Positions 1-10,072 of a stretch of 64,000 bases of DNA are shown here, in pieces (positions within the stretch are counted from its first letter, which is position 1; each line of letters opens with the position of its first letter). A program made the translations under genes and the position numbers. The notes under the pieces were generated by a model that was not told where the DNA came from, made no database searches, and was given only the letters and a program-made list of their open reading frames with translations. The stretch is from Liolophura sinensis (taxonomy: Eukaryota > Mollusca > Polyplacophora > Chitonida > Chitonidae), in assembly GCF_032854445.1 (NCBI RefSeq), contig NC_088305.1, forward strand, positions 17,035,717-17,099,716. The letters run 5' to 3'.

Positions 1-592
1 TTATATAGTCGGCGCGCAAGGCTTTGTACTGTGGGTTGGGAAATGAAACTGTCTTCCCGCAGTTTATCCCTTCACCAGTCACGGCGACGGCCTGAAGTAG
101 TGTTGAACCGCCACCGAAATGTGAGGTTATTCTCACGTTTTCTGAGGTGCTCAGTTCATCCAAATGGACGAAGACTTCTTTGTGTGGGGCCAAGTTAGGT
201 AGATTTTCACCCTCCATAGTCCCCCCTATGGGAGTAATCCCGTCGGAGAATCCTAAGATGGGGGCAAGCTCCACGAGCGATATGGTGGTATTTCTAGGGA
301 GGGTAAGGACTAAGCGGCCCGTGGCTTCATTCAATCCCAGAGAAACCCCATGGGGGCGGAATATGTCCTTGTCCAGCGCACAGACATTGTAGTAGCCCGT
401 CGGCACTTCAACATGTTTGCCATCGCTTGTGCCAATTCTAAGCCAGAATCCCACTGCGGTGGGGATATTCAGCCAGGCTGGGTAGAATGTTATCTCGCGA
501 AGGGCAGTTTTAAGGCGGCCGTTGAGGCTGTTAAGGGCATGAGGCAGCGTATGCTGTGCCCCATTTAGAATGTCAGACAATGTGATGAACAT
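1..592 (-). CDS. Polinton ORF, probable structural protein (open at window edge)
   Basis: An open reading frame of about 197 codons starts with the ATG at 590-592 and runs off the left edge without a stop. The protein begins MFITLSDILNGA and is rich in Gly, Thr, Val and Ile with few charged stretches, as expected for a beta-rich protein. It contains a Gly-Gly-Gly-Ser-Thr turn near its visible C-terminal part. Its place among capsid-type genes makes a minor capsid or penton-like role possible, but I do not recognise a defining motif. Confidence 0.5.
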   Translation of the reverse strand, partial: MFITLSDILNGAQHTLPHALNSLNGRLKTALREITFYPAWLNIPTAVGFWLRIGTSDGKHVEVPTGYYNVCALDKDIFRPHGVSLGLNEATGRLVLTLPRNTTISLVELAPILGFSDGITPIGGTMEGENLPNLAPHKEVFVHLDELSTSENVRITSHFGGGSTLLQAVAVTGEGINCGKTVSFPNPQYKALRADYI

Positions 593-599
593 TTTAGCT

Positions 600-1869
600 A
601 CGATGAACAGCGAGGCGTACAGGTTCGATAGAGGCCACGTACAAGGCCGGGGCATTTCATAGTATCCAAACCCACGCAGAGCAGCTCACGCGATTTGACA
701 TCTACATCGATGAAAAAAAGGCCTTTCCAGTCCAGTTCACAGATGTGTTGGCCAAGTATCGGCTGCTAAAGATAACCAGCAATGACATTGTTCGGGCCTG
801 GAACACCAATCCTATGCAATTCTGGCAGAACCAAGTGAACTTCGCGGTCTGGTGCGCAACCACGGGCTTTGGCGTCTCTGCAAAAGACCATCTTCTCGCC
901 CCCGACCAACGAATAAGGGCCCTTTACACGTTCCATGTGTATTACCAAGTTAGGCGGGTCTTGGAAGAGATCCAGCCCCCCCTGCCGCAAGACAGAGCGT
1001 CCCAATCGAAAACCCCTACGACAAGAGGGCCTATGAGAGGATTTGTAGGGAGTTCTGCGTAGATGCGCACACAGACTGGAGGCGCAGGGGGGGGGGGGTG
1101 AATCACGGCCTCGGAGAGGCATATTACTATGTCACGAGAACGGGCTACAGCCCCATTGGCAATGGGACCTTCGATCCGAGCAGGATGTCGTTCTCTAGAA
1201 AGCCTACAACGCTCCACGTCGACTACATCGAGCAGCACGCCGAGGAGGCTTGGGCGGCGTTCATTGTCGACACATCCCAAGGATTCACGCAGCCGGGCGT
1301 AGAGCGCCTAAACGATTGCATCCGGACATACGTGTGGGCTATTCTAGGCGCCCAAGCGCAAACAAGGGCGCGTATTCTAGGCACGGCCACAGCCTTCGAC
1401 GCGCAAAAACAGTTTGCCGCGAACGTTGAAGACGCTATTTCCTCTCTGATCGACCTTCCGTCTGCTATCAAACGCTGCCAGGACGTGCTACAGTATGCCG
1501 GGAGCGCTGTAGACTTTGTGTATGGCATAGGCCTATATATGGCCCCCAGCGACAGGCTTCTGCAGATCGGCCATGTGGCGAACTACAACAACAAAATCGT
1601 CGTGGCCACAGAGGACCAGAAGCTAGGCGCCAATGAGGGTGTGAACGCTAAAGTGCCGCCCACTTTGCACAAGCGCGCACCTTACCCACGGGATCGTTGA
1701 GCCACAAGAAAGCGTCCCACCACCCACCGCGCGCGTTCAGCATGTTACTGCCGCCGGAGGCAAACAGGAACCCCTATTTCCAAAGCAAAAGAATCACGAT
1801 GCGAAGAAGACAGCCATCGTCGTCGCTGGGGTTGGTATCGGCTTACTGCTGCTGTGGACTATGCGCTAA
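600..1869 (+). pseudogene. Polinton accessory ORF with C-terminal membrane segment, broken
   Basis: Coding-like sequence begins close to the divergent ORF on the other strand. It includes the motif NTNPMQFWQNQVNFAVW near 816-866 and a long second part at about 1098-1690. A short hydrophobic segment (IVVAGVGIGLLLLW) lies near its end at about 1815-1860. I recall similar proteins from invertebrate Polintons only as uncharacterised. A membrane-anchored virion protein is possible. The reading frame is broken in a few places. Confidence 0.5.
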
Positions 1870-1971
1870 ATACTTGCGAACAGCCACGACCATTAGGCCA
1901 CCTACTGCGACGACTAGAGCCAAGACATTATCAGCCAGCCACCCAGCCGCTTTCCCGAGAAGGTTCAGTAG

Positions 1972-2589
1972 TCAGGACACGATACTGCCAATAATACCCG
2001 GAATTGCAGCGGCAGCCTCCCCAGCCAGCTTGCCAAGGGCGCGCGCCAGGGACTGGAGATGCTTTTTCACCCATTCTTTAAGATCACGCCCGTCGGATGG
2101 AGGTGGTGTTGGCTGGATGCCCCCGCCAGTCAGCGCCAACTTTATCGCTAGCCCCAGTGTCGAGATCGCCATCCCAATTGCCGTGAGAATGGAGACCACG
2201 GTTATTCCCTGCTCCCGGAAGAGGGTGCGGACGCGCTCGGCCAGAGTGGTGTCCTTGTGTAGGATGCGATCGACCGTCTGCTTGATGCGGCGTATTTGCG
2301 TGCGCAGGGCTTCGGCCATTAAAGAGGCTGCTTCGAGCCGGGCCACCCTCTCGTCCATGAAATTCCTTATTAGGTCTTCGATCCGGCTCCTGGAGAATTC
2401 ATCAGGGGCCTCCCCCAACTTCCGTTTTTCTTTTGCGATGTCCTTATCGAGACTTGACAGCTTGGCGAGGTTATTCGCGTGTTCGCCTTCCGAAGTCTGC
2501 AGTGCCTTGTCAAGCCCCAGAAGTTCTCGCATGGGAAGGGGAGGGTCGTTTATCGTTTTAAGAACCCGCCCGACCTCACTATCCGTCAA
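1972..2589 (-). CDS. Polinton ORF, coiled-coil plus membrane segment, function unknown
   Basis: An intact 205-codon ORF. Residues about 20-115 are heptad-rich and highly charged (Glu, Arg, Lys, Leu), typical of a coiled coil. A hydrophobic segment follows at about residues 128-152 (VVSILTAIGMAISTLGLAIK), then a Pro-rich hinge (PTPPP), an amphipathic stretch and an Ala/Gly-rich C-terminus ending IIGSIVS. This layout suits a membrane-active virion accessory protein, but no family is recognised. It lies convergent to the ORF at 600-1869. Confidence 0.55.
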   Translation of the reverse strand: MTDSEVGRVLKTINDPPLPMRELLGLDKALQTSEGEHANNLAKLSSLDKDIAKEKRKLGEAPDEFSRSRIEDLIRNFMDERVARLEAASLMAEALRTQIRRIKQTVDRILHKDTTLAERVRTLFREQGITVVSILTAIGMAISTLGLAIKLALTGGGIQPTPPPSDGRDLKEWVKKHLQSLARALGKLAGEAAAAIPGIIGSIVS

Positions 2590-2793
2590 GCTTGTTTCCA
2601 GTGTGTGGACAGCATCAGCGGCCTTTTCGCTGGTTGTCTTAAATCCTCTAGCTCCATTGTATCTACCTCGCCGGCCGCGGCACCGAGTTCTGAACTCGCT
2701 GTCTCCAGGGCTGCGACCGCTGCCGGATGCAACGATGGCTGTTTACTTCTTTTCCAGTCCATAAAGCCCAGCCCCCCCCCCCCCTTAACAACA

Positions 2794-3204
2794 TCAACCC
2801 CCCCCCCCCCCCTTTATTGGCGACTGTTGAGAGGGATAGCGGTCTACCTCTTCGTTTGTTGATGATGTCCAGATGGGGTGGGCTACGAGTCGCAGGCGCC
2901 CTTGGACAACCTCAAACTTCTCGTAATGGCGAAAGATGGAGGTAAGGCTGGGATCCACCTTCAATAAGGCATCGTAATAATCATTCACGGCGGCCTGCGT
3001 CAGCTCTTGTTGAAGGTTTCTGGCGGCCGCACCCTGGCTTTGTTGCTCAGGAACATCATCACCTGCAAGGAGAGGGGTCTGTTCGTCGTCGATGTAGTTG
3101 TCCTCTTGGGCGTCGTCGAACGCCGGATTATCAAAGTCGAAGTCTGCCATAATCCTCGTATTGAACATTGCAAGGTATACCTTCAATACACACAATGGAT
3201 GCAT
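2794..3204 (-). CDS. Polinton small acidic ORF
   Basis: An open frame of up to 136 codons. An internal ATG at 3148-3150 gives a more natural start (MADFDFDNPAFDD), followed by a strongly acidic segment. This stretch resembles the low-complexity acidic N-terminus of a small virion or DNA-mimic protein, but no family is recognised. It is divergent from the capsid-like gene that begins near 3194. The C-terminal end runs into a homopolymer tract, so the true end is uncertain. Confidence 0.4.
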   Translation of the reverse strand: MHPLCVLKVYLAMFNTRIMADFDFDNPAFDDAQEDNYIDDEQTPLLAGDDVPEQQSQGAAARNLQQELTQAAVNDYYDALLKVDPSLTSIFRHYEKFEVVQGRLRLVAHPIWTSSTNEEVDRYPSQQSPIKGGGGG

Positions 3205-4060
3205 ACGAACGCAGGCTAAATTCTTTCAGAACACTCCGTAAGCCTCGGGTCTACATGGTGTACGGCAGTCCTTGGTCGTCACCAACAACCCGAGTACGAT
3301 CGACCAGAATCAACAACTCTTGGTCCGCTTCCTCAACCTCGGCGCAAAATCATTGTGCCTGGTACCGTGCGCTTTTGCCTTCTCGATCACGATCAATTCA
3401 TCCGACCCGAATGCCACAGTGGTCGGGAATCTCGGACGCGCAGTAGTCAAGAAAACCACGATCAGAATCAGCGGTAATGAGGTAATGTCCATTGACGACT
3501 GATGTGTTTCATTGCTACGGCGACTTATGGCTGACCAAAAACGAACGGCGGAATGCGGTCTACCAAGGCATCGGCAGCGAAAACATGCATAAACTTCTAG
3601 CTGAAGCGGAGTACGCAAGTGACGACGATACTGGAGAAAACGCCATCGCTCGCGCCTTTGGCAGCCGGTTCCACATCCCGCTAGACTTTGAGCTTCTAGA
3701 TAGCTACATGCCATTGTACCAGAGTGTCTTGGCCGACCGACTGGAGTACAAACTGACGTTCAACGATTACGGCCGGGTCATCCGGGCAACAGACGATGCC
3801 GATGCGACTTACACCATCGACAACATCAGCCTGGACTTCGATATGGTCACCGAAGAGGAGCTCGCTAGACAGATCCGCACCCAGTTTCCTGGGGGCGTCT
3901 CCATCCTGTATGATCGCGTCCTCCGCCACCGAAAGTCTGATACTCTCTGGAACATAAACCTGAACACGCCCGCGAGAGCAATGAAGGGCATCCTCATGCT
4001 GTTCGAGACTAAAGGAACCCCGTGGGGGAGGAGGTCGGAATCTCCATTTGAATACACGTC
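3194..4060 (+). pseudogene. Polinton major capsid-like protein, broken
   Basis: Coding-like sequence opening at ATG 3194 (MDAYERRLNSF) and ending near 4050. The later half is long and open (about 3492-4050) and shows the tract DSYMPLYQSVLADRLEYKL. I associate this type of sequence with the F54H12.2-like proteins, which are regarded as Polinton/adintovirus major capsid proteins with a double jelly-roll fold. The first part is in more than one frame, with a few breaks. Position amid other virion-type ORFs supports the call, which a structural or profile comparison could confirm. Confidence 0.6.
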
Positions 4061-4084
4061 GCGACCCTTTCTATATAGATCAGC

Positions 4085-4324
4085 ATGTCTACTCCACCCG
4101 GTGACGGAAAAGTGCAAGTCAACGCGGCCTACCACGCCGCTGTGGTCTCTCTCCTGGCTACTGGGTACGCTTGTCTCGGCCAGATGTTCCTGAAAGGAGC
4201 CCTCCCGAAGCTGGACTTAACACACCGTGACGTCGGCATGGTCATTGCAGATGTAGGCCTGGCCATGTTTTCGAAGGACCTGCTAATTAAACAAGGGCTC
4301 CTTCCTCCCAATATAATCAAGTAA
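4085..4324 (+). CDS. Polinton small hydrophobic ORF
   Basis: A 79-codon ORF directly downstream of the capsid-like gene, starting MSTPPGDGKVQVNAAYHAAV. It has two moderately hydrophobic segments, at about residues 15-40 and 48-62. A small membrane or virion protein is a reasonable guess. No family is recognised. Confidence 0.45.
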   Translation: MSTPPGDGKVQVNAAYHAAVVSLLATGYACLGQMFLKGALPKLDLTHRDVGMVIADVGLAMFSKDLLIKQGLLPPNIIK

Positions 4325-4326
4325 TA

Positions 4327-4766
4327 ATGGCCTCCATAGCAATGATGATGGGCGGCGCCCTCGTAAACGCTTTGGCCTTCAGCGGGAGCAACCATATGTT
4401 TTCGATGCTGAGGAGTTCCGGTGTCGACGAAGAGCGGAGGCGCCATGACCGCGCTGTAGAGCAGCTCCAAGCCGCCCAAGACAAATGGGCACTGAGCGCT
4501 TGGACTGGATCAACGATGAACTCCGCCGCCAGGGCCACGCTGTCCAAACGTTCCGGGATGTCGACACTGCAATCCGCGAGTATTCTAGGGTCACGGGCAA
4601 AACTCTTACACGCGATGCACGCGAGGCGCTGCTGGGCGCAGAGCCACAGCTCTCCGATTTCTATGTGCCTAGTCAAGATCAAAAACACCGCGAGATGACC
4701 TTCGTCATCCTGGGGATGTGTGTGGTTGGGGGTGTGAGTTACGGAATCTCAAAACTCACCAAGTAA
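4327..4766 (+). pseudogene. Polinton accessory ORF with terminal hydrophobic segment, broken
   Basis: Starts three bases after the preceding stop (MASIAMMMGGALVNALAF), continues through a charged helical middle part and ends in a hydrophobic segment (FVILGMCVVGGVSYGI) followed by a short Lys-containing tail. The reading frame is interrupted about once. The tight packing with the two genes upstream suggests one transcription unit for capsid-type proteins. Confidence 0.45.
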
Positions 4767-4779
4767 TCCGAACTGACTG

Positions 4780-5790
4780 TGCCGGACTCGCCATCGAGCT
4801 CCTCGCCGGGCACGATCTTAGTAGTGAGGTGGTTCTGCGCCGCGACGTTTAACATCTTTTTCGTCGCAAATCTGTTAGAGGGCTGCTAGAATACCTTGAT
4901 GACATGGCTAGTAAGGTGTCTGCTCGCCTGGCAAATATCTACTACAGCCCTCGTGGGTACTGGAAGGGCCGCGCGGCCATCCAGAAACTTGCCACTGCGG
5001 CTAAAGTCTCCGAAGATGTGGTCCGGGCCTGGCTGAAAAAGCAGGCTATCTGGCAGATATACCGCGCTGACAGTTGTTGATGTCGCTTCTCGCTACAAGG
5101 AGGCGGAACCTCTGGCTACTAAAGATTCTAAAGAAGTCGCTGATGCTCTCTCTCGCATTTACAAGCGGGGACGAAGCTTCTCCAAGTTGACCCTGGGCGC
5201 GAGTTTATGGGTGGTGAGCCAACTGCTGGCCAAACATGATGTCACAGTCCGCCGAGGCCGCGTGAATATCCACCGAGACCAAGGCATAGTGGAGCGTTTC
5301 AACCGTACTCTGGCTGAGCGGCTCTTTGGACATCAGTACGCCCAGGAGATGCGCCTCCCTCCCGAACACCGGTCTACTGAATGGATGGCTCGGCTGCCCT
5401 CTGTTGTGGCCGCTCTGAATAACGAGACAACGAGACTGATCGGTAAAAAGCCGAAAGACGCCATCAAGGCAAAGGGGGTGCCCCATAAGCCTTCCTCGAC
5501 GGCTCCAGGTCGTCCCGTAGGTCTTAATTAGCGGAAGATCCCCGAGGGTGTTGGCATTCGTTATCTCTATCAGCCTGGAGAGCTGGAGGGCGGCCGCCGT
5601 CGCGCGACTGATCCTGTGTGGTCTCTAGAGATATATCGGCTTGGGCGCTCTGTCACAAAGCCTAATGAACCCGTGCTGTACTATCTAGACGATACATCGG
5701 ACGGCCCGCGACGGGGATTCGTTCGTGAGGAGTTGCTTATAGTGCCTCCCAATGCTCAACTTCCCCCAAATGGGGTTCTACGGCGCTAGT
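4780..5790 (+). pseudogene. Polinton retroviral-type integrase, broken
   Basis: Recognisable from the integrase core (DQGIVERFNRTLAERLFGH at about 5277-5333) and downstream chromodomain-like or SH3-like C-terminal sequence up to about 5790. Polinton integrases insert the element with short target duplications. The N-terminal part is degraded, with several breaks. The gene is convergent with the DNA polymerase gene, and the two nearly touch at about 5780. Confidence 0.75.
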
Positions 5791-8729
5791 AGCTCCTTGA
5801 AGAGGATGTCCCATCCTGCGGGTGCCGCATCTCTATGGCCGTAAGCCAAGGTGTAGACACCATCTTCGGCGATCCAGCGCTTACTATCGAGGGGGGACAG
5901 TGAGACCTTATTCAGGTGCTGCCCATAGATATGGTGGCGCTCTGATCGCAGCACGTCCATACCATGTCGGAAGATCTTCTTCTCGAAGAGGGCCTCTTTG
6001 TACTGCTTATGGCGGATGCACTTTTCCACAACTCCCTTTTTCACGCCCTTGGCCTTCTTAATGTTGGCTCCGCCTGCCTCCAGAATGGAGTACATCTTGG
6101 GGCGCAGACCTATGTATTCGGCGATCGGCCGCCCCGTGCACTCGTCCTTCATTTTCCCCAAGACCTTCATATTTTGCTACGCTGTGCAGGGGGTGGTCTT
6201 GTGGGTAATCTGAGGTGTCGTACAGGTTTGCATTCTCAGCCATATCCCTATAAACATCCTCAGTCTGAATCTCGAGTAGCAGACTATCCGTGTCAGTGTA
6301 GAGGAGCTGGCAGCGCTCTCCGTACTGGGCCTTCATGTGGTTGTAGTAGAAGTCGTCCATCAGGTGCTTCGCGAGATCTAGAATGCTCATGCCCACGTAG
6401 ATAGGTCGGTTTAGGACTAGACGGGTCTTGTGCATCTGAATCGCTGCGAGGTCATCATCAAATATGTTTGCCTGTGCGAAGCTCGGGCTGGCTATCAAGC
6501 GTCGGAGCTTGTCGTCTTCTCCAGAGCGTACCAGCTTGACGTCCACACGCTTCCGGAGGTTCTCCATGGTTTTTCCGAAGACCGAGTTGTTCATTAGCTT
6601 GTACAGGTCCTTCTCGAATTTACTTGCGGCCGTTTTTCGGAGCTCGGTGTTCATCCTGATATAGGGTTCCATCGAAGGGCTCTGGGCGAATCTCAGGGCC
6701 CGGTGAACCTTTGTCAGGCGCATTCCCAGAGATAGATACAGCTGTAGGTTCCGGTAGTGCAGGACGTACCGTTCCTTGTTGCGGAGGTTGGGGACCAGCT
6801 TTTCGACCTCGGTAGGCGCTTTCTTGCCGAGAAGGCCGTGCTGATAGTCTGACATCCACTCCTTCTGGACCACCAGACGCTCCGGGGCTAATGGGTAGCT
6901 GTTATGTGCGTTATGTAGGTCGGCTGGATACTCTAGGTCGGCCTCGAGGATGTAGCCGGAAGGACTGTCGTGGGGGTGGTTAGCAATCGTTTCACCGAGA
7001 CGCTGCGCGTCACCTACCCACTGGAAGCCGCCCGTTGGAAGAAACTGAATCATAGCCCAGCCATATAGATTATTGGCGTCTAGGTATTGGATGTGGCTGT
7101 TTGGGCTTTCGGGGTTGTATCCCTCCACCTGCGGATTATTGGCTTTGGCGTATCGCTTACTTACCATGGAGATACCTCCTTGCAACCCCTTCTCAATGAA
7201 GAGATGTTGGTCGTAGTCGGTCAACAGCTCCAGCTCTACCCCGGTCTTCTTGAACAGCGCATCCCACGAGAGACCTGGGCTCGTAAAGTAGTGAGCAGGG
7301 TCCAATCCATACCGCCGTAAACAAGTCTCCCGGAAGGCCTCAAACACATCAGCCAATAGGAACACGTCTGTATGACAGTAAAGGTATGTGTTGTCCTCCA
7401 GATTGGTGCAGTCAAATGCCTTCCATACCTGTTGAGCGTGGATGTAGTCCTCATCGCTAATGCCTCCGACTTTGAGCTTACTGTAGAAAGCCTATTTGGA
7501 TGGGAGGCTGGACTCGTCGAAGCGCTCCCAGGAGTCCATATACTCATAGGGGTAGACACCCTTGCGCATGAGTAGCTTTCGTTTTTCTTCAGCGGGCTCA
7601 TACAGGGCTGTGATGTGGAAAGCCTCAGGTTTGTTGGCCTCAACCAGATTGTCAAGGGAAGTTGGTAAGAACTGAACGCTGTCGATGAAGCGGAGCTGCC
7701 CCAGCGAGAAGGAGATGTACTTTTCCGTGTTGTTGGGGATGCAGGAGATGCGGCCCTCCGCCTTACTTATGGCTTGCATCAGGAGGTGCCCGTCGTAGCC
7801 CCGTAGGTTGTGAAAGACTACTGGTATGGCTGTCTTGGGACCCAGCCGCAACTTTAGGTTGCATGCGTTATGGGCCGCTTTAGGGATTTGAGAGATGGGT
7901 GTGGGGGCGTTGATCCTCCCAAAGTCAAGACCATCATTGGTGGGATACTTTGTTGGTTTCTGACGGTCCCGGGCGGCTGGAAATAAGGCAGATCGGAGTG
8001 CCCATCGGAGGCAGTCGTCGTCTTTGTTCTTCACATTGATGACTGCTTTCTTGTTACTCACAGCTGCAGGTAGGGGGATGTAGGACCCGCCTCTCAGTGG
8101 CTGATACCTTGCAATGTCAAGCCAGAGTATTTGCACCCTATTGACAACCCACCCTGGCCCTCGCTGTGTCCATTTTTCCAGCACCTCCTTGATGGTGGGG
8201 AAGGCCTTATCTAGAGCCCCATCAATGTCACCAGCCTCTAAGAGGGCCTCCTGTTTGCTGTGGAGTACTGGGCTGGTATACTCTTCACTGCCATCGGCGT
8301 TGTCCTTTCGCAACTGAACCCTGAGGCCTAGTTGGAACTTAACCCCGTTGAGTGCCAGGATCTCTTCTTCTAGCTTCTGGCGAATAATAGCTCGAATTTC
8401 TTCTAAGAAGGCTATTGGGTCCGTCCAAACGCCTTCGGGTACGCCCATCTGCCAGGCCCGGAGGAGATTCCGATGTTAGTGAATTCTAGTTTCTTTTCAC
8501 CCAGTATTCCGCCTAGCAATTCATCCAACTCCTCGTTACTGAGGAAGTTCTTGACGTCTTGCTTCAACTCAGCCACAGCCGTTTTATGCCTGTCGAGGAT
8601 CCCCTGCAATGATTCCAAGGTATTGCAGGACCGTGGGTACTTAGGCCGCACACCTAGGAGCGTCTCAAACTCCCCCCGTAGTGCTCGCGCTTTTTGATGG
8701 TGCCTCATTGTACGCGCCCATATTGTCAT
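5778..8729 (-). pseudogene. Polinton protein-primed family B DNA polymerase, broken
   Basis: The largest gene of the element, read from about 8729 down to 5778. Visible landmarks in order are an N-terminal domain with WLDIARYQPLRGGSYIPLP, a 3'-5' exonuclease motif (VFHNLRGYDGHLLM), a further exonuclease-region motif (LLADVFEAFRETC), polymerase motif A (YLDANNLYGWAM), motif B (LMNNSVFGKTMENLR) and motif C (YTDTDSLLLEI). This order is diagnostic of protein-primed PolB from Polintons and related viruses. The gene is broken in about three or four places but otherwise nearly full length. Confidence 0.9.
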
Positions 8730-8750
8730 TATACTAATAAAAGCATCTCT

Positions 8751-9029
8751 CTAATTGTAAATTTCGATAGCCGCCAGCCGTTTGAACTCATCCAAGAAAG
8801 TCTTGAGCCTCCGCTGTCTTTCACGCATCTGGACCCTATTATATCCGCAGGCCATGCAAAGCTGAAATCGGTTTTTAACACCCCGACCACAGCTAATACA
8901 TGGCAGGGTACCAAGACCCTTGCGCAGACGGTTTAGGTGAACCCCACAGTACTCCCCCAGACAACTCTTACCACAGAGCTCCGTGGAGCCTATGGGTAGC
9001 CACCGGCAATTATTATAACCCTTTGGCAT
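8751..9029 (-). CDS. Polinton small Cys-rich (zinc-ribbon-like) protein
   Basis: An intact 92-codon ORF just upstream of the polymerase on the same strand. It has paired cysteines (CGKSCLGEYCGVH near residues 19-31, then CISCGRG and LCMACGY near 43-63), a pattern expected for a zinc ribbon or treble clef. A basic, helical C-terminal part follows (MRERQRRLKTF). A DNA-binding or replication accessory role is an inference from position and composition. Confidence 0.55.
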   Translation of the reverse strand: MPKGYNNCRWLPIGSTELCGKSCLGEYCGVHLNRLRKGLGTLPCISCGRGVKNRFQLCMACGYNRVQMRERQRRLKTFLDEFKRLAAIEIYN

Positions 9030-9290
9030 GTTGTTGTTGTATACACAATTGGTGTAGAAGCATATCTGAGCAATGGGTATGTCTAATAGAACCGCAGATG
9101 GGGGGTGGGGCCTCTATTTTGTTCTGGGGAGGGCCCCAAGGGGGGCGTGCCCCAGAACCTATAGTGTGCATACTAGAACTTCTGGACCTCGCCGGGAATA
9201 GGGGCTGGGGGCCTCCATTTGCCAAATGGAGAGTGCGCCAGAACTCTCCTTCCCCCTACTACTATTTATAATATAATAATTACAGCATAG
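9030..9290. repeat. Polinton terminal region with palindromes
   Basis: GC-rich non-coding DNA between the last ORF and AT-rich host DNA. It contains two near-perfect hairpins: 9-bp arms GTTCTGGGG/CCCCAGAAC at 9121-9129 and 9150-9158, and CTCCATTTG/CAAATGGAG at 9213-9221 and 9223-9231 around a single base. This is where the right terminal inverted repeat should lie. The partner repeat would be left of the window, so the exact boundary is uncertain. Confidence 0.5.
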
Positions 9291-9786
9291 AGATTAAAAA
9301 CAGAACAGTGAGGACAGTGCGATATCTGGCCAATGTTCACACATAACTGGTAAAACACGGTCTTTGTCTATTCACCTGAGCTGGGGTTTTATTCTGACTA
9401 TCCATGTCAGTGCTTAACTAGTGGCAAATTACACGTCCCCAAGCACCATGACCGTTGAAAATATGAGTTAGAAAGGTCTTTGTTTCGAAAGATTTCACGC
9501 ATTAAATAAGAATAACGTTTTCATTCCTACTCACAAGAAGCCCTTTTCAAATGGCCTTAAATTCACAGCGACGGCACTGTGGAGAGGCAGCCGAAAATAG
9601 CCAGTTGGCTACAGAGGTCGCCGCTTGTGTTGGTATGTATTCCTACGCGGCATTAACGAATGTTCAAGCATTGCAGTTAAACGTTTTACTATCGGTCATT
9701 CACCGGCAAAAAGTCTACCTGCGTCTAACCATTTTACTTACACTCTCTAATAACATTGAAAAAATTCTTTTCTTGCGTTGTTTCAG
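9291..9786. other. AT-rich non-coding DNA, probable intron of the MFSD4-like gene
   Basis: No convincing exon is seen between the Polinton end and the acceptor at 9785-9786. The only long ORF here (9551-9793) reads through that acceptor and does not resemble the transporter N-terminus. Confidence 0.5.
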
Positions 9787-10072
9787 GGACTAAAAATTGC
9801 ATTACTTGGGGTGACCTTCCTTGACCTCGTACAGAGAACAGAGACTGATGTGAAAACCGGTTCTTACCTGTTCGTGGTTTCAGGCCTGGGGTCTATGCTG
9901 GGGTCCGTAGTGGCGGGCTTCCTATGTGACAGGGGCTATGCTCACGACACTCTCACCTCGGGTCTAGTAATCACAGGTGTTTTCGGTGCCCTTATACCAT
10001 GGCCAAAGTCATTTTTCTTGCTTTTGTCGGTGAATTTTGTTGTTTCTGTTGGTTTGGGATTCACAGAAACAG
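9787..10072 (+). CDS. MFSD4-like transporter, penultimate exon
   Basis: Acceptor AG at 9785-9786 after a pyrimidine tract, donor GTAAGC at 10073. It has 95 codons plus one base (phase 1), encoding the end of TM1 through about TM4 (GLKIALLGVTFLDLV to SVGLGFTETG). Confidence 0.8.

Larger units (their letters stand above)
1..9290. mobile_element. Polinton/Maverick (adintovirus-like) element, fossil, right-hand part
   Basis: A compact block of closely spaced intronless ORFs, far more GC-rich than the flanking DNA. It carries the marker genes of Polintons: a protein-primed family B DNA polymerase, a retroviral-type integrase, a major-capsid-like protein and several small accessory ORFs. The left end is beyond the window, so length, left terminal repeat and any ATPase or protease gene cannot be judged. 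The right end is placed near 9290, where GC-rich DNA with short palindromes gives way to AT-rich host DNA. Several of the genes are broken, with roughly ten breaks in all, while others are still open, so the copy looks dead but not ancient. Polinton versus adintovirus cannot be separated without a phylogeny. Confidence 0.85.

Noticed and set aside
147-568. Plus-strand ORFs at the left edge
   Set aside because: Shadows of the minus-strand ORF that runs off the window.
1697-2862. Long plus-strand ORFs (355 and 127 codons)
   Set aside because: Shadows of the minus-strand coiled-coil ORF. Composition is Arg/Ser-rich and not protein-like.
9551-9793. ORF considered as the first exon of the MFSD4-like gene
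   Set aside because: Reads through the acceptor at 9785-9786, lacks the expected TM1 sequence, and no donor gives a sensible protein.
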